From Gammaproteobacteria bacterium (GTDB lineage Bacteria; Pseudomonadota; Gammaproteobacteria; Burkholderiales; Nitrosomonadaceae): a stretch of DNA of 64,000 bases. Numbering within the stretch: position 1 is the first letter of the stretch; the number at the start of each line of letters is the position of its first letter. Of the stretch, positions 38,599-47,500 are shown one piece after another. The position numbers were made by a program, and so were the translations under genes. The notes beneath the pieces were generated by a model. That model did no database searches, was not told where the DNA came from, and saw nothing but the letters and a program-made list of their open reading frames with translations. The stretch is taken from positions 682,001 through 746,000 of the forward strand of contig CP054180.1 in NCBI GenBank assembly GCA_015709635.1. The letters are read 5' to 3'.

Positions 38599-41500
38599 TT
38601 GGAACTGGATAAATACGCGATCGCCGAGCGGTTTGCAGCGCTTGTTGCCGACAAGCAAAAAGTATTTCTCGAGGCGCTGAATGAACGGGGCATCGATTTT
38701 TCACAGTTACCGATCATCCGGCAGCCGGATACAAAACGGTCAACCTTATCCTACGCACAGCAGCGGCACTGGTTTTTATGGCAGTTGGATCCGCAGAGCA
38801 CGGCGTATCACCTGAGCGCGGCGTTGCGCTTGAGCGGCGAACTGGACGTTGCGGCGTTGCAGGCGGGTTTCCGTATACTGGTGCAGCGGCACGAGTCGCT
38901 GCGCACGGTATGCCGTGCCAACGCGCAGGGACAGGCGGAGCAAGTGATCGAAGCAGTCGGTGATTTTGCGTTGCAAACGATCGATCTGAGCGAATTGCCA
39001 CCGGATTCGCGGCAGCAACGCGCGGCGCAGGAAGCGAAGCAGATCGTTACGACACCGTTCGATCTGACGCAAGGGCCGTTGCTGCGCGTGGCGGTGATCC
39101 GCATCGATGCGCACGAACACCACTTGATCGTGGCGATGCATCACATCATTTCCGACGCCTGGTCCAACCGCATCATCATCGACGAACTGGCGGTATGCTA
39201 CCGGGCGTGCTTGGCAGGGCAACCGCCGCAGTTGCCGGAACTAGCGGTGCAGTATGCCGATTATGCGGTCTGGCAGCGCAACTGGCTCGAAGCCGGGGAA
39301 AAAGAGCGCCAGCTGGCGTATTGGCGTGCGCAACTGGGTGACACGCACAAGATTTTGCAATTGCCGGTGGATCATGCACGGCTGCCGGTCGGCAACTATC
39401 GCGCCGCGCATGCCAGCTTTCAATTGCCGGCGCCGCTGGCGTCCGGTTTGCGGCGCCTGGCGCAGGAACGCGGTGTCACGCTGTTCATGGTGCTGCTGTG
39501 CGGTTTTCAAATGCTGTTGTACCGCTACAGCGGACAAAACGATATCCGCGTCGGCGTGCCGGTCGCCAACCGGCACCGCACGGAAGCCGAACGCATCGTC
39601 GGCCTGTTCGTCAACACGCAGGTATTGTGCAACCGCATCGATAGCCGCATGACATTGGCGGCGATCCTCGATCAAGTGCGCGATGCCGCACTCGGTGCGC
39701 AAGCGCATCAGGATTTGCCGTTCGAACAACTGGTCGAAGCACTGCAACCGGAACGCAGCCTGCACCAGAATCCGCTGTTCCAGGTGATGTTCAACCACCT
39801 ACGCGAGGATTACCGCGCACTGTATCAATTACCCGGACTGACGGTGAGCGAATTCGAACCGGGTGAACGCAGCGCGCAATTCGAACTGGTGCTGGACACG
39901 GTGGAGAATCCGGACGGACAAATCGCAGCACGTTTCACTTATGCCGCGGAATTGTTCGAGGCGGACACGATACAACGCCTGAGCGAACATTACCTGTATC
40001 TGCTGCAGCAACTGGCGGACGATGCGCAGCAATGCCTGGGCGATGTGAATGTATTGAGCGCAGCGGAATGGCATCAACTGCTGAACTGGGGCGTCAACGA
40101 ACGGCGCTACACCGGTGTCGAACCGGTACACCGCCTGATCGAGCAGCGCACCAAGGAACAGCCGGATGCGGTGGCGTTGATCTTTCAAGACAGCGAACTG
40201 AGTTATGCGCAACTGAACCGGCGTGCCAATCGACTGGCGCACCGTCTGATCGCCCTGGGCATCAAGCCGGAAAGCCGGGTCGGCATTGCGCTGGAACGCT
40301 CGATCGACATGGTGGTGGCGCTGCTGGCGGTATTGAAGGCAGGCGGCGCCTATGTGCCGCTGGATCCGGATTATCCGCCGGAGCGGTTGCAGCACATGAT
40401 TGCCGACAGCGCCATCGAACTGTTGCTGACGCAAAGTCATGCCAGGGTAAGGATACCTTGCCCGGAACACTGCCCGGTGCTGGAACTGGATACCGAAACC
40501 TTTGCCGCTTGTCCGGACGATAACCCGGATGTGGCACTGCATCCGGAACATCTGGCTTATATCATCTATACTTCCGGGTCCACCGGTAAGCCTAAGGGTG
40601 TGGCGGTGGCGCACGGACCGCTGGCGATGCACGTGCAGTCGATCGGTGAACTGTACGGCATGACGCCGGCAGACCGGGAGTTGCAATTCGCGTCGATCAA
40701 TTTTGACGGTGCGCACGAACGCTGGCTGGTGCCTCTGGTTTTTGGTGCGGCTTTGATGCCGCGAGATAATGAATTGTGGGCCGCCGACCGGACCGCCGGC
40801 GAGATCGTCAAACACGGTATCACCATTGCCTGTTTTACCCCGGGTTACTTGCAGCAGCTGGCCGAGTTTACCGGCAGCGCCGGACGCAACTTGCCGATCC
40901 GTTCGTATACGGCGGGGGGTGAGGCTATGAGCCGCAGCGCTTTCGAGTTTGTGCAGCAAACCTTGCAACCGCCGCGCATCATCAACGGTTACGGTCCGAC
41001 CGAAACCGTCATCACGCCACTCATTTTCAAAGCTTATCCGGATACCCGGTTCGATTCGAGTTATTTGCCGATCGGTTCGCCGGTGGGCGATCGTACCGCC
41101 TATATCGTCGATGCCGAGATGAATCCGGTTCCGGTCGGTGTGCCGGGCGAATTGTATCTAGGTGGCACCGGATTGGCGCGTGGTTATCTGAACCGGCCCG
41201 GTCTGACCGCCGAGCGCTTTGTCGCCGATCCGTTCGGTCAGCAGGGCGAGCGGTTGTATCGCACCGGTGATCTGGCGCGCTGGCGGTTGGATGGTCAAAT
41301 AGAATACTTGGGGCGATTGGATCATCAAGTCAAGATTCGCGGCTTTCGCATCGAACTTGGTGAAATCGAAGCACAACTGTTGCGGCAACCGGCGGTGCGG
41401 GAAGCCGTTGCGGCAATCAAGGAGGGTCCGCATGGCGCCAGGTTGATCGCTTATGCCGTGCTGCATGAAAACCAGGTAGAAGACAGCGGATCATTGCGCG

Positions 41501-44500
41501 ACGCATTGGCGCGCGTATTGCCGGATTATATGCTGCCGTCCGCGATCATGATTCTGCAAAGCTTGCCGCTGAATGCCAACGGCAAGGTCGATCGCGATCG
41601 CCTGCCGCAACCGGAATTTGCGCACGACAAGGAATACGCGGCGCCGCAAGCCGGAATTGAAACCATTTTGGCCGATATCTGGGCGCAGGTGCTGGATCTT
41701 CCCCGTGTCGGCCGTCATGACAATTTTTTTGAAGTAGGCGGAGACTCGATCCTGAGTTTGCAGATTGTCACCAAAACCCGCCGTGCCGGATGGAAAATCA
41801 CGCCGCGGCAACTGTTCGAATGTCAGACCGTGTCAGCCCTGGCACAGAAAGCTGTGTCTGTGGAGATGAGCGATCCGGGCGCTTTGCACTTCAACCGGAT
41901 CGATGATTTGACGCCGATTCCGCTGTTGCCGGTGCAACAGGATTTTTTCGCACAATCGATACCGGTGCGCTCTCACTGGAATCAGGCGGTGCTGCTGAAA
42001 TGCCGGGAAAGATTGCGAGCCGATCGGTTACGGCAGGCCATAGCTGCTTTGGTGCGGCATCATCGTGCGCTACACTTCCGTTTCGATGAAGATGTCCACG
42101 GCTTGTGGCAACAGACGGCCAGCACTGCGCCTCAACAGGATTACCTGTGGGTCCGGCAAGCGGCGGATGAAGCGCAGTTTCTGGCCATCTGCAACGCCGC
42201 CCAGCGCAGCCTGAACGTGCAGCAAGGATTACTGCTGCGCGCGGTGCTGATCGATTGGATCGATGATACGCAGCGTTTATTGCTGGTGATTCACCACGCC
42301 GTGATCGATGGCGTGTCCTGGCGCATCGTGGTGGAAGATCTCGAAATCGCTTACCGTCAGGCTGCACAACAGCAGGATATCGATCTGCCCGGGGTGACCA
42401 CCGATTATGCCGTGTGGTCGCGGCGCTTGATGCAGTATCCGCTGCAACATGACAGCGAGTTTGATTATTGGCAAAGCCTGAAAGGCATACCGGTTGCACC
42501 GCCGTGTGATTTTCCGCAGGGCGCCAACGATGCAGCGAATCGCACCAGCATCACGGTAACGCTGGATCAACCGCAAACCCGCGCATTACTGAAGGATGCG
42601 CCGTCCGCTTACCGTACCCAGGTCAACGACTTGCTGCTGACCGCGTTGGCTGGGGCGTTATGCCACGGCTGCGGACAGCAGAACATGGTCATTGACTTGG
42701 AAGGCCACGGACGTGAGGATCTTTTTCCGGATATCGATTTGTCGCGCTCGGTCGGCTGGCATACGACGGTATTTCCGGTGATGCTGGATGCTGGCGGTGA
42801 CTTGCCGCAGCGCATCAGGCAAATCAAGGAACAGCTGCGGCACATACCGAATAAAGGGATGGGATACGGTCTGTTCAAGCATCATGGTTCGGTGCAGCAA
42901 CGGCAGGTCATCGCTGCGCTGCCGCAAGCGCAGGTGGTATTCAATTATCTCGGACAACTGGATGCCAGTTTCACGGCGGATTCGCTGTGGCAACTCGCCG
43001 ATGAACCGGTCGGCGATCTGATCGATCCGGGCATGCCGCAGACCCATGAACTGGCCATCAACTGTCATGTTGCCCGTGGCGAGCTGTGCATCGATATCAA
43101 CTTCAGTTCGGCGCGCTATACGCATGCCGCGATGACCGCATTGGGTCAGCGTCTGCTGACGGAACTCGGTGCGATCATCGCGCATTGCACCAGCGGAGTC
43201 AGTGCTGTCACACCTTCCGATTTTCCGCTGACGCGTATTTCCCAGGACGAACTGGATGGCTTGCCGGTTGCAGCCGGGCGGATTGAGGATTTGTATCCGC
43301 TGTCGCCGATGCAAACCGGTATTTTGTTTCACAGCGTTTTTCAAACCGATAGCCGTGCCTATGTGAATCAGTTGCGCGCGGATATCGCGCAGCTCTCGGT
43401 CGCGCGATTCAGAATTGCCTGGCAAACCGTGATAGACCGGCATTCGATTTTGCGCACCGGTTTTCTGCCGGAAGGGCGAGTACCGCTGCAGTGGGTGGCA
43501 AAAACTGCGGCCTTGCCGTTTGCCGAATACGACTGGCGCCGCAAGAGTTTTACCTCGCAGCATGACAGGGAACAGGCGCTGGATGCGTTGGCGCAATCGG
43601 AGCATGCCGAAGGTTTCGATTTGCCGCAACCGCCGCTGATCCGGATTGCGGTAGTGCGCATCGACGAGCATCGCTACCATGTAATCATCACATTACACCA
43701 CCTGATATTGGACGGCTGGAGCACTTCGCAGCTATTGAGCGAAGTGCTGCGCCAGTATGGCGGCGAGCGCTCTGCAACGCCGCAGGTGCGCTACCGCGAC
43801 TTCATCGCCTGGTTGCAGCGGTGCGATGCCGCAATGTCGCAAAGCTACTGGCAGCAATGGCTGCAGACCGTGGATGATCCGGCCCGATTGGCCGAGTCGG
43901 TCGCGGCACCGGTGTCCGGCGACGGTTACCGGATTGCGATACGCGCGCTCGAACCGGCGGTTTTTGACGCTTGCAAGCGCTTCTGCAAACAGCAGCGCGT
44001 TACCGTCAGCACCCTGGTTCAGGCGGCGTGGGCACTGCTGCTCGGCCATTATACCGGGCAGCAGAACGTGATTTTCGGCGTCACTGTCGCGGGACGCCCG
44101 GCGGATCTGCCGGGTGCGGAGCAAATACTCGGATTGTTCATCAATACATTGCCGGTACGCATTGCGCTTAAACCGGAAGTTGCCGTCGGCGCTTGGTTGC
44201 GGGAGATTCAGGCGCAAAACCTGGCGACGCGCGAGCACGAACAAACGCCGCTGTATGATATTCAACGCTGGGCGGGGCAAACCCGGCAAGGATTGTTCGA
44301 CAGCATTCTGGTATTCGAGAATTATCCGGTTGATGCGGCGCTCAAGCAGCATGCGCCTGGCGGACTTGCTTTTTCGAATGTCGCAAGCCACGAAACCACC
44401 AACTATCCGTTGACGATTTCGGTGGTTGAACAGGATGGGTTGAGCCTGCATTACGGCTATCAGGGTGAGTCATTTGCGGCCGAAACCATTGCCGCCATCG

Positions 44501-47500
44501 CAACGCAGGTTGAGCGGCTGCTGGAAGAAATAAGCCGTTCCGGGGCAAGCTGTCTGGGCGATATCTCGATCGTGGACGCCGCCGCACGGAAGCAACTGTT
44601 CGATTGGGGAATCAATCCGCAGCGCTACCGGCAAAATGAGCCGGTGCACCGCTTGATCGAGCGGCGTGCTGCGGAACAGCCGGACGCTGTAGCGCTGATT
44701 TGTGGCGATACGGTGCTCGGTTACGCTGAGCTGAACCGGCGCGCGAACCGGCTGGCGCACCGTTTGATCGCGCTCGGCATGCAAGCGGAAAGCCGGGTGG
44801 GAATCGCGCTGGAGCGCTCCATCGATATGGTGATCGGCGTGCTGGCAACATTGAAGGCCGGTGGCGCTTACGTGCCGCTGGATCCGGATTATCCGCGCGA
44901 CCGCTTGCAACACATGGTGGCCGACAGCGCGATTGAGTTGCTGTTGACACATCGGTCATTGCGCGAGCAGATTCCTTGTCCGGTATCCGGTAATGTGCTG
45001 GAATTGGATGCGTTTGATTCAACCGGCTGGCCGGATCACAATCCGTCAGTCCGGCTGCACGGCGGACACCTTGCTTATATCATCTATACTTCCGGATCCA
45101 CCGGAAAACCTAAAGGCGTCGCTATCGCCCACGATGCGCTGGCCGAGCATGCTTACGTTTCGATCGATTTCTTCGGTTTGCGCAGCACAGACCGGATGCT
45201 GCAATTTTCCACCATCAATTTTGACGGCTTTATCGAGCAGTTTTTTCCACCGCTGTGCGCAGGTGCAGCAATGGTGTTGCGCGGAACTGCCTTGTGGGAC
45301 AGTGAAACATTCTATCGCGAGTTGATCGCCCAGCGGATTACCGTCGCCGATCTGACCACCGCTTATTGGTTTTTGCTGGTGCAGGATTTCGCCAAGGCAG
45401 GTCGGCGCGATTACGGCGTGTTGCGGCAAGTGCATGCCGGCGGCGAAGCGATGCCGCCGGAAGGATTGAAAGCCTGGCGCGCTGCGGGCATGCAAGGCAT
45501 TAAACTGCTCAATACCTATGGTCCGACGGAAGCCGTGGTAACGGCTACGGTTGCTGATTGCACCGTGAATGATGCGAGTGGCGATCCGGCACCGCTGCAA
45601 GTCAGTATCGGCAAGCCGTTGCCGGCACGGTGTATCTATTTGCTGGATGCGAATTTGGCGCCGGTACTGCCGGGGGTGCCGGGAGAACTGTGCATCGGCG
45701 GCGAGTTGTTGGCGCGCGGTTATTTGAACAAAGCGGGATTGACGGCGGAGCGTTTTATCGCCGATCCCTTCGCCAATAACGGCGGGCGGCTGTACCGCAC
45801 CGGCGATCTGGCGCGCTGGCGCGCCGATGGGCACATCGAGTACCTTGGGCGGCTTGATCATCAGGTCAAAATTCGCGGTTTCCGTATCGAACTGGGTGAA
45901 ATCGAAACGCAATTGTTGCTGCATCCCGAGATCCGGGAGGCGGTAGTGACTGTCAAACAAGGCCCCGCGGGCGCGCGGCTGGCCGCGTATATTTCGTTGC
46001 AGCCGGATTGCGCGCTGACGATTGCGGCGTTGCGGGATGCGCTGGCGGATGTACTGCCGGATTACATGATTCCGGCGGCGATCGTGATCATGCCAAGCTT
46101 ACCGTTGAACGCCAACGGCAAAATCGACCGCAAGCGGCTGCCGGAGCCTGAATTTGCCGATGCGGCCAATTACGAAGCGCCGCAAGGCGATACCGAGCAG
46201 GCGCTGGCGGCGATTTGGGCCGATGTGCTGGGGCTGAGCCGGATTGGCAGGCGGGATAATTTTTTCGAGCTGGGCGGGGATTCGATTCTCAGCTTGCAAA
46301 TCGTTACCGCGGCACGGCGGGCGGGCTGGCATATTACGCCACGCCAATTGTTCGAACGGCAAACGGTGGCCGAACTGGCGCAGGTAGCCGGTATCGCGCC
46401 GGAGACCACCAGTGAAGCACCGCCATCCACAGCATCCGGATTGGCGGATTATTTGGACGCTGCGATCATCGCTGCGTTGCCGTTCGGCGAACAGGATATC
46501 GAGGATATTTTTCCGTTGTCACCGACGCAGGAAGGTATGCTGTTCCATACCCTGGAAGCGCCGGGCACCGGGTTATATGTGAATCAGATCAGCGTCGCGG
46601 TGGAGGGATTGGACGCCGACCGCCTGGCGGCCGCCTGGCGGCAAATGGTGATCCGCCATCCGGTACTGCGCACCGGCTTCCTGTGGCGATCGGAGCTGCC
46701 CCGTCCGTTGCAAGTGGTATTCAAACAAGCCGACATACCGGTGATTCAGCTCGATTGGCGCGGCCAGGAGGGCGTGGAACAGCGCATCGTCGCATACGCG
46801 GATGAAGCGTTACGGCACGAATTCAACTTCGTCGAACCGCCGATCAGCTTGAGCTTGATCCGCACCGGCGAGAATCGCCATCAGTTGATCTGGACCAAAC
46901 ACCACATATTGCTCGACGGCTGGGGCGATTCGCTGCTGATCGGCGACTGGCTGCAGTGCTATAACGGCGAAATGCTGCCGCAGCCGGGACCTGATTACCG
47001 GGTTTATGTGGATTGGCTGGCGCGGCAGGATAAACAAGCCACCCAGCAATTCTGGCAAAGCGAGCTGCGTGAAACCGACGGGCCGACGTTATTGGCGCAA
47101 TCGGTCGGCAACCGTGCGCAAGCCGGAAACCGCTCCGGTTATGCCCAGCTGTATACGCGGCTCGGTGTCGAAGAAACCCGTCAGATGCAAGCATTCGCGC
47201 AACAATTGCACATTACGCTGAATACGTTGGTGCAAGCGGCGTGGGCGCTGTTGCTGCAACGCTATACGGGTAAACAAACCGTGGTGTTCGGCGCAACCGT
47301 GGCGGGACGTCCGCCCGCTTTACCCGATGCGGACCGGATACTCGGATTATTTATCAATACCATTGCGGTTCCGGTGGCGCGGTGCAGCGAGCAAACCGTG
47401 GCATCGTATTTGACCGGGTTGCAGCGAACCAATGCGCGTTTGCGCGATTACGAATATGCATCGCTTGCGGATGTGCAGCGCTGGGCCGGGCTTTCCGGCC

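Noticed and set aside
42658..43680. 340-codon minus-strand frame
   Set aside because: Antisense to the epimerase and following C domain of the large NRPS; arginine/glutamine-rich with no family features.
46200..46520. Possible second epimerase after module 2 of the large NRPS, because its carrier has the GGDSI motif
   Set aside because: The following domain has the condensation signature KHHILLDG and no epimerase motifs such as EGHGRE, so only one epimerase is supported.
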